Assembly: GCF_030052815.1 (NCBI RefSeq) | Contig: NC_079510.1 | Location: 8,193,375-8,257,374 of the forward strand | Source: Hevea brasiliensis | Taxonomy: Eukaryota; Streptophyta; Magnoliopsida; Malpighiales; Euphorbiaceae | DNA: 64,000 nt | Reading direction: 5' to 3' | Part shown: positions 12,601 through 24,557 of the stretch, piece after piece | Numbering within the stretch: position 1 is the stretch's first letter | Layout of the letters: every line of letters begins with the position of its first letter | Program-made: the position numbers and the translations under genes | Notes under the pieces: model-generated | What the model was told of the DNA's origin: nothing | The model's database searches: none | What the model saw: only the letters and a program-made list of their open reading frames with translations

Positions 12601-13095
12601 TTTTTTGGTTAGTGCAGTCGAAATAATATTTGATGGCAATAGCTGCCTCTTCCCATGTATTACCACATCACTGTACTGAAGGAGACCGAAAGTGACTGTC
12701 TTCAGCCTCCAGTCAATCATGGCATGATGCCTAGCTAACCAATCCATGCCCAAGATGATATCATAATCTCTGAAGGGCATTTCAATGAAATCAGATAGAA
12801 AAGTGTGTCCTTGGATCACCAAAGGACAATCTCTATACATTCTATTAACCCTGACCTCCTGTCCTAGCGGACTTGTTACTAACACCTCAAAGTCCATTTT
12901 TGTACATGGAACAACAATGCAATCAATGATGCTAGCACTCACATAAGAATGGGTAGAACCCAGATCAAATAACACAAACACATCTTGGTTAAAAGTTGAG
13001 AAGGTACCAGCCACAACATCAGATGTCTCGACTTTTTCCCTCTGTCTCGTTGCGTAGACTCTAACCGGAGTACTGTCTTGCTCTGATTGTTTCAC
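12598..13095 (-). pseudogene. pol: Element A aspartic protease region
   Basis: Retroviral-type aspartic protease that would cut the gag-pol polyprotein. The active-site loop is VLFDLGSTHSYVSASI; E has DPGS here. The ILGMDWLARHHAMIDW segment typical of plant gypsy proteases is present. The frame is open for 165 codons and then passes into the RT fragment after a frame change. Sequence is very close to element E at 37020-37480, closer than expected from the gag and block, which resemble B. Confidence 0.82.
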
Positions 13096-13688
13096 TGTGC
13101 CTTGGCTGCCTGCTGGGCTACCTTTACCCCTGCCTCTACCTCTATTGGGTGGTTATGAACTTCTGGTGACAGGGCTCTGAACTGACCCTTCTGCAGTAGT
13201 AGGAGGTGGTCCAACTCTGCGACTACTGGTGCAGTCCTTGGCAAAATGTCCTGTGCCTCTACAGTTATAACAGGCTCCAATAGCCTTATAGCATATCCCA
13301 CCATGATATCTTCCACAAGCTTCACATTGACGAGAAGGGTAGGAACTTCTAGTTGTTCGACGACTGGACCTTGGTGGTCTCTGCCTTGATGATCCACCTC
13401 TGTTATATCCCTGAGCTAGGGGCTCCTCAATTTCTTTTCTCTTTCTCAAATTACTGCTTGAGCTCTGACCCATAGGTTTCTCCCTCTTCTCTATTTCATG
13501 TTGCCCTTGTAGGGGTTGGGTCTGTACTTGGGCTTGGGCTGACAGATTATCAGCCATTTGTTGAAAGAAAGTGGCCATTTGCTGGGCCATTTGTGCAGTA
13601 ATTTGTGCCGGTAAAACTGGTACAGTCAGACCTTCGACATTTTGTCGAGCTGGGGCCTCAACTTGTTCTTCTACCATCACAGACTGTT
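13092..13688 (-). pseudogene. gag: Element A mini-gag (capsid domain missing), main part
   Basis: The first ten codons lie beyond element B at 24558-24587; the rest is here. The order is a glutamine-rich N-terminus (QMAQQMATFFQQMADNL), then directly a basic linker (EKREKPMGQSSSSNLRKRKE), then a zinc knuckle CYNCRGTGHFAKDC with all four ligands. The capsid core of about 190 residues seen in C and E between these two modules is absent, without loss of frame, exactly as in B. A TAA at 13153-13155, where E has CAA, ends the frame before the protease. The frame was otherwise open before B inserted. Confidence 0.82.
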
Positions 13689-16600
13689 TGTAACACCCCT
13701 AAGTTAGGTAGTGCGTTCTACTGTTCCGGTGGCCAGTACTGTCCGAACAGTTAGGATGCCTAGAACTACATTTCGATATGAGTAAGGAGACATAAAATAG
13801 TGAAATACAAGAAAAGAAAATACAAGAAAAACAAAGGAAAAATAATAGCAAAGAAGAGTAACCAAGTTAAGCGAGCCGGGAACCCTAGCGATGGGTGACC
13901 GCACCGGGAAGTCACGGCGTGAACCGTTGACTATCCCTGGACTGCGGGGAACCCTAGAAAATATTTTTTGGACTTAAAGAGACATCAATTGAAGTATAAA
14001 TATCATTAGAAATAACAAAGAAAAATTAAATAATTAGTACAAAGAAAAGTGAGAAATCGAAAAACGGACAAAACCCGGTGTTACCGAAAAATCGGGAATG
14101 CAACCCGAACAGGGGCATTATGGTCATTTGACATTCCGAATTGTCTTTTGACCTAAATGTCCATTAAAAATAAATAATATTACACTTGGAAAATATAATG
14201 AAAAATTAATTTGGTGGTACCTAAAGTAAATAGCAAGAATTAAGGGTTTAATGTGGAATAAGTGGGAATTAAACTTATTAAATGATTAATTTGTGTGAGT
14301 GGGCCACTAATGAATAAAATAAAAACATAATGGGGCAGCTGTAATTCCATTATACAAGCTGAAATGTTCATCTTCTCCATTTCCCTTAACCTTGCTGAAT
14401 TGAAGGAAATGAAACCTCCATTGCCATTTTCTTTCAAGCTCACCTAACCTCCTCATTTCACTTCCAATCATTTAGGTTTCTTCATTAAAGATTGTCTACA
14501 CATCATAAGGAAGAGCTTGATACCAAAATTAAGAAGTTTAATCAAGGTTTAGCAAGTTCCAACCATAGGTAAGTTTACATTTTTGAATATTGCTTTGTTA
14601 AACTTTGTGTACATGTTATGGGTGTTGGATTTGTGAAGAAAATTTTCAAGTTTGAGGAGTTATTGATATGTCCATTTTGGACAGCCATGGAGTTATGTAT
14701 TTAATGATTTATTATTACATATATTTGATGTAAATTCATGTTGAGTAGAGGGATTTAATATCCTAGTAAGTTATTTCCATGAAAATGTGGTGATTGTGCA
14801 CTTAAATTGGAGATTGACGAATTGTGGGATACTTTGGCATTGTAGAACATTTCAGCAGCCTTGGGACACTTTGATAAATGTATGAGTTCATGAAGGTATT
14901 GGCAGAATATTGACTTTGAGGATTGATGGATATGTATATAGATTGGTTGTGTAAAGTGTATGTAAGAATGAGTAATGTTTAGGTGTATATGTGATTGTAC
15001 TTAGACTTTGTAAATTTGAGTTTTAATTGGTGTATTGAGGATAATTGTAATCTGCCCAAAGTGACTTTAAAGTGAAGTGGTATATGGTTTTGGTAATGTA
15101 CCAAAACAGAATTGGTAAGGGAAGTGGACATATAGTGAGGTAAATGTGTCATTGATGTATGTTTAAGCAAGGTAATTAAGGGCAGTATGCATTTTAGCTT
15201 ATAACTTTAAATGTGTAACTTCAATTGGTATGAGACCAATTGGAGGTGAAACTAGGCACAAAATGTGCCAACTTTCATTAAGAAAGCATACCAAAATTCT
15301 ACTTGCAAGGTGACATGAAAAATGACCAATTCGGATTAGGTGCAATTGAGGCCTGAAAATTGACCAATTGGGCAGCAGTTAGTGTTTAGGCCATAACTCA
15401 CTCAAAACAGGTCCAATTGACCTGAAATTTTAACCATGAATAGTTAAGACCCATATCTACAAGTATTATGAAGACACCAAAGCCCAGAAATGACCATAAG
15501 CAAGTCAAACAGCTTGCACAAGTTCGGGTCCAAAAACTGGCCGAACCAAAGTTGACCAAATTGACCTAAATTGACCAAATTTGATGCCATTTGACCAGCA
15601 ATAGTAAAATGACCATAACTTGGTCTACATAACTCGTAATGACCTAAAATTTTGCCCCGCGTTCCATAAGACACAGATTTACAAGTTTGTAGTTTTGATC
15701 AAAACCTGAAAACCGAGGAAACTAGGTCGTCCGGCTAGGTCAAACTAGTATTCCGAAATCCAGCAAAATGCAAGAAAACGCAGTATACATAGAAATGAGT
15801 TTGGTAACATGTACCAACCCTAAAAGACTATCGAATGTGACACATTAGTAACGTTAAAACCTAATTTACCTAGAACGCATCGAGGGTCGACATATTAGGT
15901 TGACTAAGTAAATATTTGAATTCAGTGAATTACTTATCGAACATTATCTTTAGAGACAATTTAATTTAGTACTGAAACACTTCAAATTGTGTTTCTCAGT
16001 TAGCAAAGACTCAGGGAAAGGGAAGGAAACACTGAGTCAAGACCAAGAGACAGTTATCAGAGGTTTGTGCACAACTAGTTTTTAACTGATTTTGTTTTGA
16101 AAATTTCATATGATTAAATGACATATTTTTCTTATGTATTATGTTTAACAAGCATTGGATTTAATTCAATGATTATTGAAATTGTTATAGTATGTATGAA
16201 TTTAGCTTTGTGAAATGATATTTCCATAAGTATTAAGCATTATTATGGATTGAATAAATTATGTTTTGGAAAATTGTGATAGAACATGTTTTGAATTGTG
16301 ATGGTAATTTTCATGGAAAAATACAAATTTATGATTTGAATTGTGATGAGCATAAAAATTATTGGATATTGGAATTGACTTTGAATCAAATTATATTGTG
16401 ATTTATGCTCACTAAAAGGATTGTGATAGTGTTTTATATCTCACTATAGATGCTTGACTAGGTTATTACCCGTCTCTCTCATTTGTTGAGAAGACAATGG
16501 AGTTAGTTGTGTTTTGATTTCCATGGTACGTGCACAGGCTTAGATTTTCCTCTGATTTGAGGTTAGATCTAAGCCCTTGCGGAAGATTCATTATTGTGAT

Positions 16601-17621
16601 GGTACTGTGCACGATGATTCGACCTCCCCGACCATAGGGAGTTAGAATCACATCGAATATGGCCCTTTCGGATTAGTCTTGCATAGTTAGTGAGATAAAG
16701 ATTGATTTTTGAGATACAGAATGGCTTTTGAATGGTAAGGAATTGTGATTTCAATTATGGTTTATATATAATTGATTTTGTTGGAATTACTTAAATGGAT
16801 AGTCATGATTTGATAAATTGAATTTTGTGATCAAAGTCATTTATACAAATGATTTACATTATTGGCAATGAATATTTTGAGTTGTGGAATTTGATGAGTA
16901 TTCAGATTTCCAAATTATTTATCAGAAATTTTGTCAATATATATTGTATTATGTTTTAAATTATAGTTGTGCACCACTGAGTTCACCACTCAGCGATAGC
17001 TTTGTATGCTGTCGCAGGTAAGAAGAGCATAGAGCAGTGAGTAAATTTCTTTGAGGATACATTCAGATCAGCTCCAGGTATATCATAGGTATACCCATGT
17101 ACATAGGTTTTGATGTATGCATGTAATAATATGTATGTAAATTATTTGAGCAGTTGTATAAAAACTCATGTAAAATATTTTGGTATGTAATTAAATGTAA
17201 ATTATTGTAAATGTAAATTTGAGATTTCATTTTCTTGAATAGTTTTGTATTATAAATTTTGAGTCTTGTAATCAATGAAATGTTTCTTTATGATGAGAGT
17301 AGTTTGAAAATGAATTGATTGTTTATTGAGAATTGAATTATGAATTGAAATGAAGTTATTGAATTTGTATTTGAGAAAACATATTGGGAACATTTTCTTT
17401 TGCAGGATTGAAGAACTGTTTTCTCAAAATACAGTCGGCACTTTGCCGAAATTTTGAAAAGATTTTATAACACCAGATTTTAATCCATGACTTAAATTTC
17501 GCAAAAATTGTTTTAAAATCCCTTGTAGTATATTTAATGGATTATCGGTAGGAGAAGTACGGTAGTTCATTAGGTATACTACGGGATCATGTTACATCTT
17601 ACAGGAGAGTAGGGTGTGACA
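13689..17621 (+). repeat. Element B, left (5') LTR, 3933 bp
   Basis: It starts TGTAACACCCC and ends GGGTGTGACA, and matches 20585-24557. Compared with the right LTR it lacks two short segments, a ~20-bp piece after 16570 and one copy of the doubled CTCCCTATGGTCGGG-type unit near 16625. A TATAAATA is at about 13994. ~190-220 bp degenerate units start near 15200, 15390 and 15611. The double stem-loop is at 16977-17015. Confidence 0.92.
16977..17015 (+). promoter_or_regulatory. Double stem-loop in element B left LTR
   Basis: CTGAGT (16977-16982) pairs with ACTCAG (16988-16993), and GCGATAGC (16993-17000) pairs with GCTGTCGC (17008-17015), one pair being a wobble. A TATATAT-like AT-rich tract lies ~35 bases upstream. 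CAG|GTAAG at 17015-17022 matches the 5' splice-site consensus. Whether RNA starts or is spliced here is inference. Confidence 0.6.
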
Positions 17622-17629
17622 TGTTTTAG

Positions 17630-17641
17630 TGGTATCAGAGC
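17630..17641 (+). other. Element B primer-binding site (tRNA-iMet)
   Basis: TGGTATCAGAGC lies eight bases after the LTR end and is complementary to the 3' end of initiator-Met tRNA, which would prime minus-strand DNA synthesis. Confidence 0.88.
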
Positions 17642-17808
17642 AATGGTTTTAAAGTAAATTTCGAACTATGAATTTGAAATCTTTTTGTCGGTAACCACAA
17701 CTGCTCAAATGTTTGATACATATAGTACATTTACATCATAAATATGAACTAATGGAGAGGAATCTCCTTATGTTGGTTGTACAGGAATAGAAAATCTTGT
17801 GAAAAGAT

Positions 17809-18594
17809 ATGGAAGAGAAGAATGAAATAATAGAACAGTCCATGATGGCAGAAGTACAAGTTGAGGCCCCAACTCCACAAGGTGTCGAAGGCTCGACTGT
17901 ACCAGTTTTACTAGTACAAATTAATGCACAAATGGCCCAGCAAATGGCCACATTCTTCCAACAAATGGCTGATAATCTGTCAGCCCAAGCCCAAGTACAG
18001 ACCCAACCCCCACAAGGGCAGTGTGAAATGGAAAAGAGGGAGAAACCTATGGGTCAGAGCTCGAACAGTAATTTGAGAAAGAGAAAAGAATTTGAGAAAC
18101 CCAGAGCTCAGGGATACGATAGAGGTGGATCATTAAGACAGAGACCACCAAGGTCCAGTCGTCGAACAACTAGAAGTTCCTACCCTTCCCGCCAATGTGA
18201 AACTTGTGGAAGATATCATGGTGGGATATGCTATAAGACCTCTGGAGCCCGCTACAATTGTGAAAAACTTGGACACTTTGCTAAATATTGTACTAAACCA
18301 CCTCGATCTGCTCTCCGGAGTTCACAGACCGTCAGTCAGAGTCAAGATAGAAATAGAGTTGGTACTCCTCACCACTATAACACAGTGAATCAGCCCGAAT
18401 ATAGTAGCGCACCAGTCAAAGCGTCCACTATGCACCAAGGAGAAAGAGCAGAAATTTTAGATGTAGCTGCTAGTAAGTTCTTAATTTTTGAAGGAAACAA
18501 TGAGTTATTATTTGATCCCAGCACTACTTGTTTATATGTTAGTGTTAGAATTCTATGTTTTGTTGCTATTCCTTTACATGGGAATGAATTTTGA
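17809..18594 (+). CDS. gag: Element B mini-gag with fused protease start, capsid domain missing
   Basis: Open frame of 261 codons starting MEEKNEIIEQ, the same start as A. Residues ~40-65 are a glutamine-rich stretch (QMAQQMATFFQQMADNL). A basic linker follows immediately at ~80-110, with no capsid core between. The zinc knuckle at ~150-163 reads RYNCEKLGHFAKYC, so its first cysteine is replaced by arginine. The C-terminus (LLFDPSTTCLYV) is the beginning of the aspartic protease, which stops soon after. The capsid deletion is shared with A, so it predates both insertions. I class it as an open but probably partner-dependent protein. Confidence 0.75.
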   Translation: MEEKNEIIEQSMMAEVQVEAPTPQGVEGSTVPVLLVQINAQMAQQMATFFQQMADNLSAQAQVQTQPPQGQCEMEKREKPMGQSSNSNLRKRKEFEKPRAQGYDRGGSLRQRPPRSSRRTTRSSYPSRQCETCGRYHGGICYKTSGARYNCEKLGHFAKYCTKPPRSALRSSQTVSQSQDRNRVGTPHHYNTVNQPEYSSAPVKASTMHQGERAEILDVAASKFLIFEGNNELLFDPSTTCLYVSVRILCFVAIPLHGNEF

Positions 18595-19200
18595 TGTATT
18601 AGTGACCAGTCTTTTAGGATCAAAACTACAATAACAAGTATGATTGACATTAATTTTGGAAGAATTATTAGCTAAAAGTATTTTCTAACATACCATAAAT
18701 TATAAAGCTAATTGGCGAGCCTACTTAATGGAAGGCAAGAGGACCTAAAAGTAAGTTACAGTAATAGAATTGCTCTAGATGAGGGCAAAGATGTTACTGT
18801 TAGAAATTATTAATGGATATTGTAATCAGAATCGATTTAGGATATTAGTGGATTCGAGAAAGATAAGATGTTAGAAAACCTAGTCCATGAGGTTATAACG
18901 TAGTGACTATATAATGTTCTCGATGTTTGTATTGTAAGCTGCAGATTATAGTACCGACACGGGATTATTGTGTAGAGCTACGTGCTTCCTTGTGGTATAA
19001 TAAATTAAGAATAATTGTAAGTAATCTATAAATTGATACAGTTGCACCCGAATAGAGTACTATTACTGGAAATAAATGTGAAAATTTTAGTCAGAAATTT
19101 AAAACTTCAGAACTAGCCTATCAAACGATTACACTTGTAAGGTAGCTAGAGTCAGTGACTCAGTTATATTAATGTGAATTACCTGTACCACAGTAATTGC
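18595..19200 (+). other. Element B pol-replacing degenerate block
   Basis: Immediately after the aborted protease, this ~600-bp stretch has stops in all frames. Up to about 19110 it aligns by eye with the reverse complements of A (about 11560-12180) and C (about 1330-1950); landmarks are AGTATTTTCTAACA, AGGACCTAAAAGTAAG and GTAGAGCTACGT. No RT motif could be read in it. It is most likely a decayed, internally deleted pol. Confidence 0.65.
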
Positions 19201-19480
19201 TATAAGCTTAGAGATATCAGTACGACTTATCATCCTCAGACGGATGGACAGTCGAAACAAGTGATTTAGGTAAATTTTAAAACTCGTTGAGTTTCTATAA
19301 ATAATGAAATGAAGTGATAATAATAACCTGTAAAATGTAATAAACCCTCGAGAATATACTGAGAACTTCTGTCCTTGAATCCGAGGGGAGATGGGACAGA
19401 TACATCCCACTAACAGAATTTGTATACATTAATAAGTGTTATGCTAGCATACAAACAGCACCCTATGAAACATTGTAAGG
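19201..19480 (+). pseudogene. pol: Element B integrase remnant 1, with intron-like gap
   Basis: Heavily decayed integrase resembling element [14 protein letters not shown] is followed at about 19269 by GTAAATTTT, then after an AT-rich gap of ~75 bases the coding similarity resumes with a decayed VLEDML-like stretch and a DRYIPLTEF-like stretch. The gap sits at the same codon as the candidate intron of F (49952-50025). Similarity stops near 19480 at GGGA, where a second integrase copy starts from an earlier point. Confidence 0.6.
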
Positions 19481-20536
19481 GAACGAATAACTATGGATTT
19501 TATGATGAAATTTCTGAGGACACAGAATAGTCAAGATGCAGTATAGGTCATAATTGACAGATTAACCAAGTCTGCTCACTTTTTGCCAGTTCGGATGGAC
19601 TATAGCTTGGAAAGATTGGCCAGATTGTACATTTGTGAAATTGTAAAATTGCATGGAGTGCCAGTATCAATTGTATCTGATAGAGATCCTAGGTTCACTT
19701 CTAGATTCTAGGGTAATCTTCAGAGAGCCCTAGGAGCTAGATTGAACTTCAGCACAGCATTCCACCCACAGACAGATGGCCAGTCTGAAAGGGTTATTCA
19801 GATATTGGAGGATATGCTATGGGCTTGTGTGATTGAATTTGAAGGTAGAAGGGATACACACTTGCCTTTGATTGAGTTTGCTTATAACAACAGCTACCAA
19901 TCAAGCATTGGGATGCCTCCATATGAAGCTTTGTATGGCAGAAAGTGCAGAACTCCCCTATGTTGGGATGAAGTTGGTGAAAGGAAGATGATTGGGCCAG
20001 AGATTGTTCAGCAGACAGAGGAAAAGATCAGATTGATCAGAGATAGACTCAAGGCTGCATCAGACCGCCAGAAGTCCTATATTGATTTGAAAAGAAGAGA
20101 TATTGAATATGCAGTGGGTGATAAGGTATTCCTCAAAGTTTCTCCTTGGAAAAGGATTATGAGATTTGGCAGAAAGGGGAAACTGAGTCCTCGTTTCATC
20201 GGACCATATGAAGTTCTGGAAAGAGTGGGTCCTTTGGCATCTCGATTGGCATTACCTCCAGAGTCAGCAAGGATACACAATGTCTTCCATGTGTCCATGT
20301 TAAGGAGGTATAGATCTGACCCATCTCATGTACTATCAGTTGAAGAGATTGAGGTAAATCCAGACCTCTCATATGAGGAAGAACCCATAAAAATTCTGGC
20401 TTATGAGGTGAAACAACTAAGAAACAAACAGATACACCTGGTTAAAGTGCTGTGGAACCATCATTCAGGCTAGGAAGCTACTTTAGAATGTGAAGAGGAT
20501 ATGAGGAGACAGCACCCACAGCTGTTCAGAGACTAA
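19481..20536 (+). pseudogene. pol: Element B integrase core, C-terminus and chromodomain (E-like)
   Basis: Integrase inserts retrotransposon DNA into the genome. Starting at an ITMDF-like stretch this piece contains the catalytic core: [11 protein letters not shown] (first Asp), [13 protein letters not shown] (second Asp) and [13 protein letters not shown] (Glu). It has no intron between VIQ and ILEDM, unlike remnant 1. TAG codons at 19544-19546 and 19709-19711 replace tryptophan codons, and 20471-20473 replaces a glutamine codon. From 19742 the frame is open for 243 codons through the NVFHVSMLRRYRSDP segment to a chromodomain-like tail (ILAYEVKQLRNKQI). The integrase zinc finger is missing. 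Stop at 20534-20536. Confidence 0.82.
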
Positions 20537-20562
20537 TGCCAGGTAAAAATTTTGAGGCGAAA

Positions 20563-20584
20563 TTTATTTAAGGGGGGGGAGAAT
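20563..20584 (+). other. Element B polypurine tract
   Basis: A TTATTTAAGGGGGGGGAGAA-like run lies directly before the right LTR and is the primer for plus-strand synthesis. Confidence 0.85.
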
Positions 20585-23500
20585 TATAACACTCCTAAGT
20601 TCGGTAGTGTGTTCTACTGTTTCGGTGGCCAGTGCTGTCCGGACAGTTAGGATGCCTAGAACTACACTTTGATATGAGTAAGGAGACATAAAATAGTGAA
20701 ATACAAGAAAAGAAAATACAAGAAAAACAAAGGAAAAATAATAGCAAAGAAGAGTAACCAAGTTAAGCGAGCCGGGAACCCTAGCGATGGGTGACCGCAC
20801 CGGGAAGTCACGGCGTGGACCGTTAACTAGCCCTTGACTGCGGGGAACCCTAGAAAATATTTTTTGGACTTAAAGAGACATCAATTGAAGTATAAATATC
20901 ATTAGAAATAACAAAGAAAAATTAAATAATTAGTACAAAGAAAAGTGAGAAATCGAAAAACGGACAAAACCCGGTGTTACCGAAAAATTGGGAATGCAAA
21001 TCGAACAGGGGCATTATGGTCATTTGACATCCTGAATTGTCTTTTGACCTAAATGTCCATTAAAAATAAATAATATTACACTTGGAAAATATAATGAAAA
21101 ATTAATTTGGTGGTACCTAAAGTAAATAGCAAGAATTAAGGGTTTAATGTGGAATAAGTGGGAATTAAACTTATTAAATGATTAATTTGTGTGAGTGGGC
21201 CACTAATGAATAAAATAAAAACATAATGGGGCAGCTATAATTCCATTATACAAGCTGAAATGTTCATCTTCTCCATTTCCCTTAACCTTGCCGAATTGAA
21301 GGAAATGAAACCTCCATTGCCGTTTTCTTTCAAGCTCACCTAACCTCCTCATTTCACTTCCAATCATTTAGGTTTCTTCATTAAAGATTGTCTACACATC
21401 ATAAGGAAGAGCTTGATACCAAAATCAAGAAGTTTAATCAAGGTTTAGCAAGTTCCAACCTTAGGTAAGTTTACATTTTTGAATATTGCTTTGTTAAACT
21501 TTGTGTACATGTTATGGGTGTTGGATTTGTGAAGAAAATTTTCAAGTTTGAGGAGTTATTGATATGTCCATTTTGGACAGCCATGGAGTTATGTATTTAA
21601 TGATTTATTATTACATATATTTGATGTAAATTCATGTTGAGTAGAGGGATTTAATATCCTAGCAAGTTATTTCCATGAAAATGTGGTGATTGTGCACTTA
21701 AATTGGAGATTGACGAATTGTGGGACACTTTGGCATTGTAGAACATTTCGGCAGCCTTGGGACACTTTGATAAATGTATGAGTTCATGAAGGTATTAGCA
21801 GAATATTGACATTGAGGATTGATGGATGTGTATATAGATTGGTTGTGTAAAGTGTATATAAGAATGAGTAATGTTTAGGTGTATATGTGATTGTACTTAG
21901 ACTTTGTAAATTTGAGTTTTAATTGGTGTATTGAGGATAATTGTAATCTGCCCAAAGTGACTTTAAAGTGAAGTGGTATATGGTTTTGGTAATGTACCAA
22001 AACAGAATTGGTAAGGGAAGTGGACATATGGTAAGGTAAATGTGTCATTGATGTATGTTTAAGCAAGGTAATTAAGGGCAGTATGCATTTTAGCTTATAA
22101 CTTTAAATGTGTAACTTCAATTGGTATGAGACCAATTGGAGGTGAAACTAGGCACAAAATGTGCCAACTTTCATTAAGAAAGCATACCAAAATTCTGCTT
22201 GCAAAGTGACATGAAAAATGACCAATTCGGATTAGGTGCAATTGAGGCCTGAAAATTGACCAATTGGGCAGCAGTTAGTGTTTAGGCCATAACTCACTCA
22301 AAACAGGTCCAATTGACCTGAAATTTTAACCATGAATAGTTAAGACCCATATCTACAAGTCTTATGAAGACACCAAAGCCCAGAAATGACCATAAGCAAG
22401 TCAAACAGCTTGCACAAGTTCGGGTCCAAAAACTGGCCGAACCAAAGTTGACCAAATTGACCTAAATTGACCAAATTTGATGCCATTTGACCAGCAATAG
22501 TAAAATGACCATAACTTGGTCTACATAACTCGAAATGACCTAAAATTTTGCCCCACGTTCCATAAGACACAGATCTACAAGTTTGTAGTTTTGATCGAAA
22601 CTCGAAAATCGAGGGAACTAGGTCGTCCGGCTAGGTCAAACTAGTATTCCGGAATCCAGCAAAATGCAAGAAAACGCAGTATACATAGAAATGAGTTTGG
22701 TAACATGTACCAACCCTAAAAGACTATCGAATGTGACACATTAGTAACGTTAAAACCTAATTTACCTAGAACGCATCGAGGGTCGACATATTAGGTTGAC
22801 TAAGTAAATATTTGAATTCAGTGAATTACTTATCGAACATTATCGTCAGAGACAATTTAATTTAGTACTGAAACACTTCAAATTGTGTTTCTCAGTTAGC
22901 AAAGACTCAGGGAAAGGGAAGGAAACACTGAGTCAAGACCAAGAGACAGTTATCAGAGGTTTGTGCACAACTAGTTTTTAACTGATTTTGTTTTGAATAT
23001 TTCATATGATTAAATGACATATTTTTCTTATGTATTATGTTTAACAAGCATTGGATTTAATTCAATGATTATTGAAATTGTTATAGTATGTATGAATTTA
23101 GCTTTGTGAAATGGTATTTCCACAAGTATTAAGCATTATTACGGATTGAATAAATTATGTTTTGGAAAATTGTGATAGAACATGTTTTGAATTGTGATGG
23201 TAATTTTCATGGAAAAATACAAATTTATGATTTGAATTGTGATGAGCATAAAAATTATTGGATATTGGAATTGACTTTGAATCAAATTATATTGTGATTT
23301 ATGCTCACTAAAAGGATTGTGATATTGTTTTATATCTCACTATAGATGCTTGACTAGGTTATTACCCGTCTCTCTCATTTGTTGAGAAGACAATGGAGTT
23401 AGTTGTGTTTTGATTTCCATGGTATGTGCACAGGCTTAGATTTTCCTCTAATTTGAGGTTAGATCTAAGTTTATTTTATCGTTATGGCCCTTGCGGAAGA

Positions 23501-24557
23501 TTCATTATTGTGATGGTACTGTGCACGATGATTCGACCTCCCCGACCATAGAAGTTAGAATCTAATTCAACCTCCCCGACCATAGGGAGTTAGAATCAAA
23601 TCGAATATGGCCCTTTCGGATTAGTCTTGCGTAGTTAGTGAGATAAAGATTGATTTTTGAGATACAGAATGGCTTTTGAATGGTAAGGAATTGTGATTTC
23701 AATTATGGTTTATATATAATTGATTTTGCTGGAATTACTTAAATGGATAGTCATGATTTGATAAATTGAATTTTGTGATCAAAGTCATTTATACAAATGA
23801 TTTACATTATTGGCAATGAATATTTTGAGTTGTGGAATTTGATGAGTATTCAGATTTCCAAATTATTTACTGTAAATTTTGTCAATATATATTGTATTAT
23901 GTTTTAAATTATAGTTGTGCACCACTGAGTTCACCACTCAGCGATAGCTTTGTATGCTGTCGCAGGTAAGAAGAGCATAGAGCAGTGAGTAAATTTCTTT
24001 GAGGATACATTCAGATCAGCTCTAGGTATATCATAGGTATACCCATGTACATAGGTTTTGATGTATGCATGTAATAATATGTATGTAAATTATTTGAGCA
24101 GTTGTATAAAAACTCTTGTAAAATATTTTGGTATGTAATTAAATGTAAATTATTGTAAATGTAAATTTGAGATTTCATTTTCTTGAATAGTTTTGTATTA
24201 TAAATTTTGAGTCTTGTAATCAATGAAATGTTTCTTTATGATGAGAGTAGTTTGAAAATGAATTGATTGTTTATTGAGAATTGAAATGAAGTTATTGAAG
24301 TTGTATTTGAGAAAACATATTGGGAACATTTTCTTTTGCAGGATTGAAGAACTGTTTTTTCAAAATACAGTCGGCATTTTGCCGAAATTTTGAAAAGATT
24401 TTATAACACCAGATTTTAATCCATGACTTAAATTTCCCAAAAATTGTTTTAAAATCCCTTGTAGTATATTTAATGGATTATCGGTAGGAGAAGTACGGTA
24501 GTTCATTAGGTATACTACGGGATCTTGTTACATCTTACAGGAGAGTAGGGTGTGACA
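20585..24557 (+). repeat. Element B, right (3') LTR, 3973 bp
   Basis: It matches 13689-17621. Its first bases are TATAACACTCC instead of TGTAACACCCC, so the terminal TG has decayed to TA. It ends GGGTGTGACA at 24557, followed by the CTGTT duplication. The double stem-loop is at 23925-23963 with the same paired bases as in the left LTR. Confidence 0.92.
23925..23963 (+). promoter_or_regulatory. Double stem-loop in element B right LTR
   Basis: CTGAGT/ACTCAG followed by GCGATAGC/GCTGTCGC, identical to the left LTR copy although neighbouring bases differ, and again followed by CAGGTAAG. Confidence 0.6.

Larger units (their letters stand above)
13689..24557 (+). mobile_element. Element B: non-autonomous Ty3/gypsy LTR retrotransposon, nested in A
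   Basis: The flanking duplication CTGTT is at 13684-13688 and 24558-24562. LTRs are 13689-17621 and 20585-24557, a PBS follows the first and a PPT precedes the second, so the plus strand is sense. The internal region is only about 3 kb: capsid-less gag, the shared degenerate block, and two joined pieces of integrase. Its LTRs and gag are of the same family as A, into which it is inserted in the opposite orientation, ten codons after the A gag start. Confidence 0.93.
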
